Of a DNA stretch of 64,000 bases, positions 45,263 through 54,653 are shown piece after piece. Positions within the stretch are counted from its first letter, which is position 1; each line of letters starts with the position of its first letter. Made by a program: the position numbers and the translations under genes. The notes under the pieces were generated by a model. That model had not been told where the DNA came from. It saw nothing but the letters and a program-made list of their open reading frames with translations, and ran no database searches. The DNA is from Pseudomonas sp. MH9.2. GTDB taxonomy: Bacteria; Pseudomonadota; Gammaproteobacteria; Pseudomonadales; Pseudomonadaceae. The stretch lies in the NCBI RefSeq assembly GCF_034353875.1, contig NZ_CP133784.1, forward strand, positions 2,818,501 to 2,882,500, read 5' to 3'.

Positions 45263-45550
45263 GGAGGACGGCTATCTCAAGGTAGCGACGCGCCAAAGCG
45301 GCGCCTCAGGAAAATTCTGTCAATGCAAAACAGACTGCTTTTGACCCGGCTTGTTCATCCGCAGCCCCGAAATTGTAGGCGTTCACCGGTACAAAAACGT
45401 CATTTCAGCCCGTTTCAACCGTGCCAGACCAGGACCAATAGTTCATGTAACCATTCTAGCCGTGGCCGCCGGCCACACGGACCCGTATCCTAACACCCCC
45501 GCGCCCGCCGACGCTAAGTTCAAGCAGGCCGCCTAACAGGTTCAAAACGA
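45263..45550. other. Divergent intergenic region between ftsY and an M16 peptidase gene
   Basis: A 288-bp gap that must hold the promoters for ftsYEX and for the M16 pair. I see no coding frame worth calling and no strong hairpin. Promoter boxes could not be placed with confidence. Confidence 0.4.
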
Positions 45551-46906
45551 ATGAATGCTCTAGCCCGCCGTGCCGCAGGCCTGCTACTCAGCACAGTGTG
45601 TCTGCCACTGTCAGCATTGGCTGCAGACCCGCAACCTACTCACGAATTCACCCTGGACAATGGCCTGAAAATCATCGTCCGCGAAGACCATCGCGCGCCC
45701 GTGGTGGTTTCGCAGGTCTGGTACAAAGTCGGTTCCAGCTATGAAACCCCTGGCCAGACCGGTTTGTCCCATGCCCTGGAACACATGATGTTCAAAGGCA
45801 GCAAAAACGTGGGGCCAGGCCAGGCTTCACTGATTTTGCGTGATCTGGGCGCTGAAGAAAACGCGTTCACCAGCGACGACTACACCGCGTATTACCAGGT
45901 TTTGGCCCGTGATCGCCTGGGAGTAGCCTTCGAGCTGGAAGCCGATCGCATGGCCAGCCTGCTTCTGCCCCCTGAAGAATTCAGCCGCGAAATTGAAGTC
46001 ATCAAGGAAGAACGCCGCCTGCGCACTGACGACAAGCCCAGCGCCAAAGCCTATGAGCGCTTCCAGGCCATGGCCTACCCCGCCAGCGGTTACCACACGC
46101 CGACCATCGGCTGGATGGCAGACCTGGACCGGATGAAGGTTGAGGAGCTTCGTCATTGGTACGAAGCCTGGTACGTGCCGAACAACGCCACCTTGGTGGT
46201 GGTCGGCGACGTGCAGCCCGACGACGTAAAAGCCCTGGCGCAACGTTATTTCGGGCCGATCCAGCGGCGCGACGTACCACCGTCGAAAGCCCCGCTGGAG
46301 CTGGCTGAGCCCGGCGAACGCAAAATCACCCTGCACGTACAGACTCAATTGCCGAGCCTTATGTACGGTTTCAACGTACCCAGCCTGTCCACCGCTGCGG
46401 ATCCACGCTCGGTCAATGCGCTGCGCCTGATTTCCGCCCTGCTTGACGGCGGCTACAGCGCACGCATTCCGACCCGTCTGGAGCGAGGCGAAGAGCTGGT
46501 TTCAGGCGCCTCGTCGAGTTACGACGCCTACAGCCGTGGCGATAGCCTGTTCATGCTCAGCGCAACCCCTAACACGCAGAAGAAAAAAAACCTGGCCGAT
46601 GTTGAAGCCGGTATCTGGCGCCTGTTGAATGAGCTGAAAACCACGCCGCCGTCCAATGAAGAGTTGGAACGGGTTCGGGCGCAAGTGATTGCCAGCCTGG
46701 TCTACCAGCGCGATTCGATTACCAGCCAGGCCAGCACGATCGGCGAACTGGAAACCGTCGGCTTGTCGTGGAAGCTGATGGACGAAGAACTGGACGCACT
46801 TAAAAGCGTGACCCCGGCCGATATCCAGAAAGCCGCCCGCACCTATTTCATCCGCGAACGTCTCAGCGTTGCGCACGTTTTGCCCGAGGAGACTGCACAT
46901 GAGTGA
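45551..46906 (+). CDS. M16 family zinc metallopeptidase, catalytic member
   Basis: A 451-residue exported peptidase of the pitrilysin/processing-peptidase family. A signal peptide (AAGLLLSTVCLPLSALAA) precedes the N-terminal domain. The inverted zinc motif HxxEH is intact as HALEHMMF near residue 76, followed by a downstream glutamate in EEN and EADRMASLLL. The C-terminal M16 domain is present. The next gene encodes a homologue without the zinc motif, so the two probably form an active/inactive heterodimer in the periplasm. Substrate unknown. Confidence 0.93.
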   Translation: MNALARRAAGLLLSTVCLPLSALAADPQPTHEFTLDNGLKIIVREDHRAPVVVSQVWYKVGSSYETPGQTGLSHALEHMMFKGSKNVGPGQASLILRDLGAEENAFTSDDYTAYYQVLARDRLGVAFELEADRMASLLLPPEEFSREIEVIKEERRLRTDDKPSAKAYERFQAMAYPASGYHTPTIGWMADLDRMKVEELRHWYEAWYVPNNATLVVVGDVQPDDVKALAQRYFGPIQRRDVPPSKAPLELAEPGERKITLHVQTQLPSLMYGFNVPSLSTAADPRSVNALRLISALLDGGYSARIPTRLERGEELVSGASSSYDAYSRGDSLFMLSATPNTQKKKNLADVEAGIWRLLNELKTTPPSNEELERVRAQVIASLVYQRDSITSQASTIGELETVGLSWKLMDEELDALKSVTPADIQKAARTYFIRERLSVAHVLPEETAHE

Positions 46907-48410
46907 GCACAAGGGTCCACGTTATGGGCTACTTGGCCTGGGAGCCTTGGGGCTGGTGGTCATGCTCGGCGCCTTTATCGCTCCCCAGGCCGAGGCTGAA
47001 AGCATCGCACCTGACAGCACCACGCTGAAGGACACCGTCCAGGCTCTCCCTGACAACAACCTGCAATCGCTCAAAGAACTCGACGGCAAACCGCCAGCAC
47101 GGCGCACCTTGAACATCCAGACCTGGAAAACTGCCGAAGGCGCCAAGGTGATGTTCGTCGAAGCGCGTGAATTACCGATGTTCAACTTGCGCCTGACCTA
47201 CGCCGCCGGCAGCAGTCAGGATCGAAGCACCCCCGGCATCGCCGTACTGACCAACGCCATGCTCAATGAAGGCGTGGCCGGGAAGAATGTGGGCGCCATC
47301 GCCGAGGGCTTCGAAGGCTTGGGCGCTGATTTCAGCAACGGCGCTTACCGCGACATGGCAGTGACCTCCCTGCGCAGCCTGAGCGCCGTGGACAAGCGCG
47401 AGCCGGCGCTGAAGCTATTTGCCCAAGTCGTCGGTAAACCGACATTCCCTGCCGACTCACTGGCGCGGATCAAGAACCAGTTGCTGGCCGGCTTCGAATA
47501 CCAGAAACAAAACCCCGGCAAACTCGCGGGCAATGAGTTGTTCAAGCGTCTCTATGGCGACCACCCTTATGCGCACCCGAGCGAAGGGACGGCCAAAAGC
47601 ATTTCACCTATTAGCATCGCGCAGCTCAAGGCCTTCCACGCCAAAGCCTATGCCGCAGGCAATGCGGTGATCGCATTGGTCGGCGACCTGTCCCGATCCG
47701 AAGCAGAAGCGATTGCTGCCCAGGTTTCCTCTGCCCTGCCTAAAGGCCCGGCGCTGCCGAAAATCGAACAACCGGTCGATCCTAAAGCCGGTGAAACCCA
47801 CATCGAGTTCGCGTCCAAGCAAACGCACTTGATGCTCGCGCAACTGGGGATCGAACGTAACGACCCGGATTTCGTCGCGCTGACACTCGGCAACTCGGTA
47901 CTCGGCGGTGGCGGCTTCGGCAGTCGTTTGATGACGGAAGTGCGGGAAAAACGTGGCCTGACCTATGGCGTTTCATCGGGTTTCACCCCGATGCAGGTGC
48001 CAGGCCCGTTCATGATCACCCTGCAAACCCGCGCCGAACTCAGCGAAAATACCCTGAAGCTGGTTCAGGACATCGTGCGTGACTTCCTCATCACAGGCCC
48101 GACCCAGAAAGAACTGGACGACGCCAAGCGTGAATTGTCCGGCAGCTTCCCCCTGTCCACGGCCAGCAACGCCGATATCGTTGGTCAGCTAGGTGCGATT
48201 GGTTTCTACGACCTGCCGCTGACGTACCTGGAAGACTTTATGCAACAGGCGCAAAACGTGACGGTCGAGCAAGTCAAAGCTGCCATGAACAAGCACCTGA
48301 GCGCGGATAAGATGGTGATCGTCACCGCGGGCCCGACGGTGCCGCAAAAGCCGTTGCCACCCCCTACTGACAAACCTACTCAGCAACCTCTCGGGGTCCC
48401 GGAGCACTAA
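46899..48410 (+). CDS. M16 family peptidase-like protein, non-catalytic partner
   Basis: A 503-residue M16-fold protein. Its N-terminus has a hydrophobic segment (LLGLGALGLVVMLGAFIAP) that is a signal or anchor. In the position of the zinc motif it reads LTNAMLNEGVAGKNVG, with no HxxEH, so it cannot bind zinc in the usual way. The C-terminal M16 domain keeps the substrate-pocket region GGGGFGSRLMTEVREKRGLTYGVSS. The ATG has GAGGAG upstream and overlaps the catalytic partner by eight bases, fitting a fixed 1:1 complex. A proline-rich tail ends the protein. Confidence 0.92.
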   Translation: MSEHKGPRYGLLGLGALGLVVMLGAFIAPQAEAESIAPDSTTLKDTVQALPDNNLQSLKELDGKPPARRTLNIQTWKTAEGAKVMFVEARELPMFNLRLTYAAGSSQDRSTPGIAVLTNAMLNEGVAGKNVGAIAEGFEGLGADFSNGAYRDMAVTSLRSLSAVDKREPALKLFAQVVGKPTFPADSLARIKNQLLAGFEYQKQNPGKLAGNELFKRLYGDHPYAHPSEGTAKSISPISIAQLKAFHAKAYAAGNAVIALVGDLSRSEAEAIAAQVSSALPKGPALPKIEQPVDPKAGETHIEFASKQTHLMLAQLGIERNDPDFVALTLGNSVLGGGGFGSRLMTEVREKRGLTYGVSSGFTPMQVPGPFMITLQTRAELSENTLKLVQDIVRDFLITGPTQKELDDAKRELSGSFPLSTASNADIVGQLGAIGFYDLPLTYLEDFMQQAQNVTVEQVKAAMNKHLSADKMVIVTAGPTVPQKPLPPPTDKPTQQPLGVPEH

Positions 48411-49009
48411 TGGCCAATCCAAGACCAAAGGGCCATAACGGCCTGGGTCAACTGCGCATCATCGGTGGCGAATGGGGTAGCCGTCGCCTGACCTTCCCCG
48501 ACGCTCCAGGCCTGCGTCCAACGCCGGACCGCGTGCGCGAAACGCTGTTTAACTGGCTCGCAACGCACATCGAAGGCGCGCACGTACTCGACGTATTCAC
48601 CGGCAGCGGCGCGCTTTACCTGGAAGCCCTGTCGCGCGGCGCGGGCATGGCCCTGGCGCTGGACAATAACGCAGAGGCCCTCGCCAGCCTGCGACGGAAC
48701 CTGGACATGCTCGGGTGCACGGTTGGCCAGGTATCACATACCGACAGCCTGCGTTATCTGGAAACCCAGACGCCTGCCCAGTTCGATCTGGTCTTTCTCG
48801 ACCCGCCCTTCCACCAGAACCTGCTGCCTGCCGCCTGCGCCCTTCTTGAAGAGCGTCATTGGCTGGCTGACAACGCCTGGATTTACACGGAAAGCGAAAT
48901 CCCGCCGTCGTCTGTCGGTTTGCCAGGCAACTGGCGCCTGCACCGGGAGAAGAAAGCCGGGCAGGTGTATTACGCGCTATGGCAGCGGAGTACCGAGGTA
49001 GACGCCTGA
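48410..49009 (+). CDS. rsmD: 16S rRNA (guanine-966-N2)-methyltransferase
   Basis: Methylates G966 of 16S rRNA in the small subunit. The 199-residue protein has LRIIGGEWGSRRLTFP, RPTPDRVRETLFNWL, motif I VLDVFTGSGALYLEALSRG and the catalytic N-P-P-F type motif as FLDPPFHQNLL. Its ATG shares one base with the preceding TAA. The location after an M16 gene pair is typical. Confidence 0.95.
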   Translation: MANPRPKGHNGLGQLRIIGGEWGSRRLTFPDAPGLRPTPDRVRETLFNWLATHIEGAHVLDVFTGSGALYLEALSRGAGMALALDNNAEALASLRRNLDMLGCTVGQVSHTDSLRYLETQTPAQFDLVFLDPPFHQNLLPAACALLEERHWLADNAWIYTESEIPPSSVGLPGNWRLHREKKAGQVYYALWQRSTEVDA

Positions 49010-49205
49010 TCGCGGTGCCAGCCATATGCATTCACTCCCGCAGAACCCGCAAGGTCTGCGTGGGGTGGATTCATTGGCGAAGGCGTCATGAGTGACACAC
49101 AGTAGGCTTCAACCCTACCGCTGAAGAAAAACTCCGGCACGCCTGTCCGCAGTTGTGGCAACGTAGCGTTTATGCAGTAAACGTGAATTGCCGACGAGTT
49201 CGAAC
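49010..49205. other. Intergenic region between rsmD and the YheT-like gene
   Basis: A 196-bp gap. It contains an imperfect hairpin around CGCAGAACC/GGTCTGCG (49049-49070) without a T-run, which could be a weak transcription end for rsmD. No gene seen. Confidence 0.35.
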
Positions 49206-50237
49206 GTGCCTATCCAACTTGCTACGACCACGCTTCCAGACCCGTTCATTCCCGCTTTAGGACTGGCTAACCCGCACCTGCAAACGCTGTGGGGCCCCTT
49301 GTGGCGAAAAAAAGCAAAGCTTGAACGCCCGCGTGAACGTATTTGGTTGGCCGACGGCGACTTTCTGGATATGGACTGGCACGGCCCGCATGAGGCAGAC
49401 ACGCCTTTGGTCCTGGTGTTGCACGGTCTGACCGGCTCGTCGAACTCGCCTTACGTGGTGGGTTTGCAGCAGGCTCTGGCCCTCCAAGGCTGGGCCAGCG
49501 TGGCGTTGAACTGGCGTGGTTGCTCTGGCGAACCCAATCTTTTGCCACGCAGCTACCACTCCGGCGCCAGTGAAGACCTCGCCAGCGTCATTGCCCATCT
49601 GCGCACCCTGCGACCCTTGGCGCCGTTGTATGCGGTGGGCTATTCGCTGGGCGGCAATGTGCTGCTCAAGCACTTGGGCGAAGTGGGCAGCAACAGCTTG
49701 CTGCAAGGAGCCGTTGCCGTGTCGGTGCCGTTCCGTCTGGACCAGTGTGCCGACCGCATTGGCCAAGGCTTCTCCAAGGTATACCAAGCACATTTCATGC
49801 GTGAAATGCTGGTGTACATCAAAGACAAGCAGCGGCGCTTTCAGCACGAAGGACTCAGCGAAGGCCTCGCGGAACTGGCGGCACTCGGCTCGCTGGAGAA
49901 CATGCGCACCTTCTGGGATTTTGATGGCCGGGTCACCGCGCCCTTGAATGGTTTTGCCGACGCCGAGGATTATTACCGTCGCGCTTCCAGCCGGTACTTC
50001 CTGGGTGAGATTCGTACGCCCACGCTGATCATCCACGCCGCCGACGATCCTTTCGTATTCCCCCACAGCCTGCCAGAAGCCGACGAGCTGTCGTCCAGCA
50101 CCCACTTCGAACTGCAAGCCCGAGGCGGTCACGTCGGGTTCGTTGACGGGTCGCTGAAAAACCCGAGCTATTACCTAGAGCGGCGCATTCCACTGTGGTT
50201 GAGCACTGCCCATCGTTCGGCCACCGCTTTGGGGTAA
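49206..50237 (+). CDS. yheT: YheT-like alpha/beta hydrolase
   Basis: A 343-residue hydrolase of the UPF0017/YheT group. LANPHLQTLWGPLWR is the family's N-terminal signature, followed by VLVLHGLTGSSNSPYV, the nucleophile elbow AVGYSLGGNVLLKHLGE and the late LIIHAADDPFVFPHS and GGHVGFVDG with the acid and histidine of the triad. No standard start is available near the conserved N-terminus. A GTG gives VPIQLATTT and a TTG lies six codons further upstream; I use the GTG with a weak GAG before it. Substrate unknown, probably an ester. Confidence 0.88.
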   Translation: MPIQLATTTLPDPFIPALGLANPHLQTLWGPLWRKKAKLERPRERIWLADGDFLDMDWHGPHEADTPLVLVLHGLTGSSNSPYVVGLQQALALQGWASVALNWRGCSGEPNLLPRSYHSGASEDLASVIAHLRTLRPLAPLYAVGYSLGGNVLLKHLGEVGSNSLLQGAVAVSVPFRLDQCADRIGQGFSKVYQAHFMREMLVYIKDKQRRFQHEGLSEGLAELAALGSLENMRTFWDFDGRVTAPLNGFADAEDYYRRASSRYFLGEIRTPTLIIHAADDPFVFPHSLPEADELSSSTHFELQARGGHVGFVDGSLKNPSYYLERRIPLWLSTAHRSATALG

Positions 50238-50319
50238 GTGACAGACTTCAGCGACATTGCACAATCCTTCAAGACAGTCTCTCCCTGACTATTTAAGATG
50301 CGGACTCAAGGAGAGACTC

Positions 50320-51048
50320 ATGTCCCGCTATCAGCTTTATACCCGTGGCATACGCGACAGCGTGCCCATGTTGGTCGGCATCGCACCCTTCGGCATTATT
50401 TTCGGCACGCTGGCAGGCGCGGGCGGTTTGTCGTTGTGGCAAGCGCTCGGCATGTCGATGTTCGTGTACGCCGGCTCCGCGCAATTTATCGTCGTCAGTC
50501 TGATGGGCGCTGGCGCCAGTGCGGTGGTGATTCTGCTGACCACCTTTATCGTCAATCTGCGCCATGTGCTGTACAGCGCCACGCTGCAACCCCAGGTGAG
50601 TGCACTGCCTCAACGCTGGCGGGTGCTGCTGGCGTTCTGGCTGACCGACGAGACGTTCGCCGTGGTTCAACGCTTTTATATCGTGCACGGGCGTTCGCCG
50701 CTTGGGCATTGGTATTGGGTCGGTGTCGCCAGCGCGTTGTATGCCTGCTGGGTCAGCAGTTCGGTGGTGGGCGTGCTGTTTGGCCAGGCGGTGCCTGATC
50801 TGGCGGGCTGGGGGCTGGAGTTCGCCATGCTCGCGACCTTTATCGGAATCGTCGTGCCTTTACTGCGCAATCAACCGCAAATCGCGGCGGCACTCGCCGC
50901 TGGCGCGGTGGCCTTGATGACGCATACCTGGCCTTACAAACTGGGCCTGATGGCGGCGGCATTCAGCGGGATCGCCGTGGGCGTCTTGCTTGAGCGTCGA
51001 CGCTCTGGCGCCAGCGACGAAGCGTCGAGTCACGAGGTGCGATCATGA
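50320..51048 (+). CDS. azlC: AzlC family branched-chain amino acid exporter, large subunit
   Basis: A 242-residue membrane protein of the LIV-E family. The start RGIRDSVPMLVGIAPFGIIFG and the helix FVYAGSAQFIVVSLMGAGAS are characteristic, with the conserved LRHVLYSATL loop. About seven hydrophobic helices are seen. AAGGAGAGA precedes the ATG, which settles the start; a 21-codon frame extension has no site. It forms a two-component exporter with the overlapping azlD. Confidence 0.92.
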   Translation: MSRYQLYTRGIRDSVPMLVGIAPFGIIFGTLAGAGGLSLWQALGMSMFVYAGSAQFIVVSLMGAGASAVVILLTTFIVNLRHVLYSATLQPQVSALPQRWRVLLAFWLTDETFAVVQRFYIVHGRSPLGHWYWVGVASALYACWVSSSVVGVLFGQAVPDLAGWGLEFAMLATFIGIVVPLLRNQPQIAAALAAGAVALMTHTWPYKLGLMAAAFSGIAVGVLLERRRSGASDEASSHEVRS

Positions 51049-51368
51049 GTTACTGGTGGCTGATTGGCGGCATGACCGCTATTACGTTCCTGATGCGCTA
51101 CAGCCTGTTCGCCTGGCCGCATTTGCGCTTTCCGCCCGTGGTACGCCAAGGGCTGCACTATGTGCCCACGGCCGTGCTGACCGCGATTGTGGTGCCGGGC
51201 ATGCTGCTGCCCGATGGCGAGCATTGGCAATTGAACGCAAGTAACGCCTACTTGCTGGCCGGCCTCGCAGCCATCGCCATCGCCGCCTTCAGCCGCAACC
51301 TGCTGGCGACCATTGGCGGCGGCTTGCTGGTGTTCTTCCTGCTGCGCTGGGCGCTGGGGCAGATTTAG
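51045..51368 (+). CDS. azlD: AzlD family branched-chain amino acid exporter, small subunit
   Basis: A 107-residue membrane protein that pairs with AzlC. It shows the family start WWLIGGMTAITFLMRYSLF and a PPVVRQGLHYVPTAVLTAIV stretch, with three or four hydrophobic helices. The ATG overlaps the azlC stop by four bases. The substrate is inferred from family members that export valine, leucine or isoleucine. Confidence 0.93.
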   Translation: MSYWWLIGGMTAITFLMRYSLFAWPHLRFPPVVRQGLHYVPTAVLTAIVVPGMLLPDGEHWQLNASNAYLLAGLAAIAIAAFSRNLLATIGGGLLVFFLLRWALGQI

Positions 51369-51397
51369 GGTTGAGACCGGTGTGTTTCTGGCTGACC

Positions 51398-52252
51398 TCA
51401 GGCGCCAGTGGCGACAGCGCGATTCGGATCGGTGATCCATTCGCTCCACGACCCGGCGTACAGCGAACCCAGTGGATACCCCGCCAGGCACAGCGCGAAC
51501 AGGTTATGGCAGGCCGTGACGCCTGAGCCGCAGTAGGCCACCAGATGATTTGGCGAACGATCACCCAGCGTTGCCGCAAAGCGTTGTTTGAGCTGGTCTG
51601 CTGGCAGAAAGCGGCCGTCGGCACTCAGGTTTTCGTTGAACGCAACACACTGCGCACCCGGAATATGGCCGGCGACCGGATCGATCGGCTCCACCTCACC
51701 ACGGAAACGCGGCGCGGCGCGGGCATCGAGCAGCGTCATGTCTGGTTGGCCCAGACGCGCTTGCAGCGCCTGGGCGCTGAGCAGCAACGAATCATCCGGC
51801 TCACCGGTGAAGGTCCCTTTCTTGTTTTGCGGCGCGTCCAGACTCAACGGCAAACCCGCCGCGTGCCAGGCTTTGAGGCCGCCATCCAGCAAGTACACGC
51901 CGTCACGCTTGCCCAGCCACGCCAGCAACCACCATCCGCGAGCAGCAAACGCGCCGGGGCCGTCGTCGTACAGCACAACATCGCTGTCCTGGCTGATGCC
52001 CCACTCCTGCAATCGCTGAATCAGCACGTCCGGTTTTGGCAACGGATGACGGCCTGTCACGCCCTTGATCACCTTGTCGCTGAAATCACGCTCCAGATCA
52101 GCGAACCTGGCGCCCGCGATATGCCCTTCGGCATAACTGCGCTGGCCATAGTCAGGGTCTTCCAGGGCAAAGCGACAATCGAGAATCACTAGCCCTGGGT
52201 GCTGTTGGCGAGCGGCCAGTTGTTCCGGGCTGATCAGTTGCGCGATGGACAT
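51398..52252 (-). CDS. sseA: 3-mercaptopyruvate sulfurtransferase
   Basis: A 284-residue tandem rhodanese-domain enzyme. The C-terminal active loop is AYCGSGVTACHN with Cys241; CGSGVT is diagnostic of mercaptopyruvate rather than thiosulfate enzymes, which have CRKGVT. The inactive first domain includes DCRFALEDPDYGQRSYAEGH and DVVLYDDGPGAFAARGWWLL. It transfers sulfur from mercaptopyruvate to thiols or cyanide in the cytoplasm. It is convergent with azlD. Confidence 0.93.
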   Translation of the reverse strand: MSIAQLISPEQLAARQQHPGLVILDCRFALEDPDYGQRSYAEGHIAGARFADLERDFSDKVIKGVTGRHPLPKPDVLIQRLQEWGISQDSDVVLYDDGPGAFAARGWWLLAWLGKRDGVYLLDGGLKAWHAAGLPLSLDAPQNKKGTFTGEPDDSLLLSAQALQARLGQPDMTLLDARAAPRFRGEVEPIDPVAGHIPGAQCVAFNENLSADGRFLPADQLKQRFAATLGDRSPNHLVAYCGSGVTACHNLFALCLAGYPLGSLYAGSWSEWITDPNRAVATGA

Positions 52253-52302
52253 GGCAAGTTCCTGTGAGAAAAATTCAGATCAATGTTATGACAAAAAAAA
52301 CG

Positions 52303-52974
52303 TCAGGGCGTTTCCTCTAACGCCCGCCCCAACGGCACATAAAATTCTTCACACAGCGCATTCACCGCGTCCCGTGCCTCTGGCGTGACGTAACCCAGTT
52401 CCAGCATCAGCACCTGGTACACGCCTCGGCGCATGGCGTCTTCACTGAGTCGCGTGGCGTCTTCCAGCGTGGTGCACAAAAACCGCACCCACGACGTAAG
52501 GATAATCCACACATTGAGGGTCAACGACTCAATCTGCACCTTATCCATGCGCAAGATACCGGCCTCGACGAAGCCACTGTAGATGGCCATGCCCTGAATC
52601 AGACAGTGCTGGGAAAACCGTCGGTAACGCGCAGCCAGTTCTGGATCGGCGTCGAGCAGATGCTCCAGATCGCGATGCAGGAAACGGTAGCGCCACATGC
52701 CGTCGAGCAGCTCCATCAAATAGAAGCGCTTGTCCTCGACACTCGGCAGACGCCCCTTGGGCGGACGCAGAAAGCTCTCCACCAAGGCTTCGTACTCGGT
52801 GAACAGCTCGGCGATGATCGCCTGCTTATTGGGGAAGTGGTAATACAGATTGCCCGGCGACATTTCCATGTGCGCAGCAATGTGATTGGTGCTGACGCTG
52901 CGCTCACCCTGCTGATTGAACAGCTCCAGGCTGTTTTGCACGATGCGTTCGCGGGTTTTGATGCGTGGTGCCAT
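52303..52974 (-). CDS. laoR: TetR family regulator, LaoR-like
   Basis: A 223-residue TetR-type repressor. The N-terminal helix-turn-helix contains VSTNHIAAHMEMSPGNLYYHFPNKQAI, in which SPGNLYYHF is the recognition helix. The rest is the all-alpha ligand-binding domain. It is divergent from an aldehyde dehydrogenase / small Tat protein / GMC oxidoreductase operon. The same arrangement in P. aeruginosa (laoR next to laoC-laoB-laoA) controls long-chain alcohol oxidation, so the ligand is probably a fatty alcohol or a derivative. The palindrome in the divergent gap is the likely operator. Confidence 0.85.
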   Translation of the reverse strand: MAPRIKTRERIVQNSLELFNQQGERSVSTNHIAAHMEMSPGNLYYHFPNKQAIIAELFTEYEALVESFLRPPKGRLPSVEDKRFYLMELLDGMWRYRFLHRDLEHLLDADPELAARYRRFSQHCLIQGMAIYSGFVEAGILRMDKVQIESLTLNVWIILTSWVRFLCTTLEDATRLSEDAMRRGVYQVLMLELGYVTPEARDAVNALCEEFYVPLGRALEETP

Positions 52975-53109
52975 GTTCAGCTCGACCGCTTAAACGTGTG
53001 GAGAATATGCCGCATCTTAGCGCAGGCAATGTCAGGTATACCGCCTTCGCATTGCCCCCCATTTTGAGGGAGCGACTTCATTCGCGAAGAAGACCGCTCG
53101 GTTCTGGAT

Positions 53110-53138
53110 TTGACTTTATAGAGCAATGACTCTAAAAG
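53110..53138 (+). promoter_or_regulatory. Promoter with overlapping palindrome before laoC
   Basis: TTGACT (53110-53115) and TAAAAG (53133-53138) with 17-base spacing form a plausible sigma-70 promoter. TAGAG-caatga-CTCTA (53119-53134) lies over its spacer and -10 box. This is where a TetR-type repressor such as the divergently encoded LaoR would bind. The match to -10 is modest and the binding is inferred. Confidence 0.5.
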
Positions 53139-53168
53139 TACAGCATAACGCTAATACGAGCCACGACC

Positions 53169-54599
53169 ATGCCCGCCGAAATCGCCTGTCAGCAAGAGTC
53201 CGAGCAAGCCTTCAATGAGCTTGAGCAGCTGTTCAACAATCAGCGACGGGCCTTCGCGGCCAATCCTATGCCGCTCGCCGGCCAGCGTCTGCAATGGCTC
53301 AAGACCTTGCGCACGCTATTGAGCGATGAACGGCAGGCGTTGGTCGACGCCATCAACAGCGATTTTAGCCACCGCAGCGCCGATGAAACCCTGCTGGCTG
53401 AGTTGATGCCAAGCCTGTTGGGCATCCAGTACGCCAGCAAACATCTGAAAAAATGGATGAAGCCTTCGCGCCGACACGTTGGTATGGCGTTTCAACCGGC
53501 GTCGGCCAAAGTGATCTATCAACCATTGGGCGTGGTCGGGGTGATCGTGCCGTGGAATTACCCGCTATTTCTCGCCATCGGCCCACTGGTCGGCGCACTG
53601 TCTGCGGGTAATCGGGTGATGCTCAAGCTCAGCGAATCGACGCCAACCACCGGTCAGTTGCTCAAGCGCCTGTTCGCCCAAGTGTTCCCTGAAGATTTGG
53701 TCACGGTTGTGCTGGGTGAAGCCGAGGTCGGCATGGCCTTCTCAACATTGCCTTTTGATCATTTATTGTTCACCGGGGCCAGCAGCATCGGTAAGCACGT
53801 AATGCGCGCCGCAGCCGAGAACCTGACCCCGGTCACCCTGGAGCTGGGCGGAAAATCCCCGGCCATCGTGTCCAGCGATGTGCCGCTCGAGGATGCCGCC
53901 GAACGCATCGCTTTCGGCAAAACCCTGAATGCCGGACAAACCTGCGTCGCGCCCGACTACGTGTTAGTGCCCGAAGACCGGGTCGACGGGTTTGTCGACG
54001 CCTACCGAAAAGCGGTACAGAAGTTTTATCCGACACTGATCGACAACCCGGACTACACCGCGATCATCAACGACCGACAGTTGGCCCGACTCAATCGCTA
54101 CCTCGACGACGCCAGCAGCAAAGGCGCGCGAGTGATTCCGCTGTTCGAGCAGGGCCAGGGACGGCGCATGCCGTTCAGTCTGCTGCTGAATGTCAGTGAT
54201 GACATGACCGTGATGCAGGACGAAATCTTCGGCCCGCTGCTGCCCATTGTTCCCTACAGCCGCATTGATCAGGCGTTTGCCTACATCAATCAGCGCCCGC
54301 GCCCATTGGCGTTGTACTACTTTGGCTACAACAAGGCCGAGCAGCAGCGCGTACTGGAACAGACCCACTCCGGCGGCGTGTGCCTGAACGACACGCTAAT
54401 GCATGTCGCCCAGGATGACATGCCGTTCGGCGGCGTCGGCCCCTCCGGCATGGGCCACTACCATGGCCATGAAGGCTTTCTGACCTTCAGCAAGGCCAAG
54501 GGTGTCTTCATCAAGCAACGCTTCAATGCAGCCCGGTTGATTTACCCGCCGTACGGCAAGGCGATCCAGCGGCTGGTCTACAAGCTGTTCATTCGTTAG
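53169..54599 (+). CDS. laoC: Aldehyde dehydrogenase LaoC-like (coniferyl aldehyde dehydrogenase family)
   Basis: Oxidises aldehydes to acids with NAD(P)+. The 476-residue enzyme has the catalytic cysteine Cys259 in NAGQTCVAPDYV, the general base glutamate in TLELGGKSPAIV and cofactor residues in VIVPWNYPLFLAIGPLVG. It is of the class 3-like, CalB-type branch that lacks a long C-terminal extension. In P. aeruginosa the corresponding gene laoC acts after the alcohol dehydrogenase LaoA on long-chain aldehydes. It is first in the operon laoC-laoB-laoA. Confidence 0.9.
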   Translation: MPAEIACQQESEQAFNELEQLFNNQRRAFAANPMPLAGQRLQWLKTLRTLLSDERQALVDAINSDFSHRSADETLLAELMPSLLGIQYASKHLKKWMKPSRRHVGMAFQPASAKVIYQPLGVVGVIVPWNYPLFLAIGPLVGALSAGNRVMLKLSESTPTTGQLLKRLFAQVFPEDLVTVVLGEAEVGMAFSTLPFDHLLFTGASSIGKHVMRAAAENLTPVTLELGGKSPAIVSSDVPLEDAAERIAFGKTLNAGQTCVAPDYVLVPEDRVDGFVDAYRKAVQKFYPTLIDNPDYTAIINDRQLARLNRYLDDASSKGARVIPLFEQGQGRRMPFSLLLNVSDDMTVMQDEIFGPLLPIVPYSRIDQAFAYINQRPRPLALYYFGYNKAEQQRVLEQTHSGGVCLNDTLMHVAQDDMPFGGVGPSGMGHYHGHEGFLTFSKAKGVFIKQRFNAARLIYPPYGKAIQRLVYKLFIR

Positions 54600-54653
54600 C
54601 CCTGACTGACAACCGCCGTCCAACAAATCCATAAGAACAGGACCACAAAAACA

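Noticed and set aside
46899..48410. Second M16 gene as a broken peptidase
   Set aside because: No frameshift or truncation; loss of HxxEH is typical for the partner subunit.
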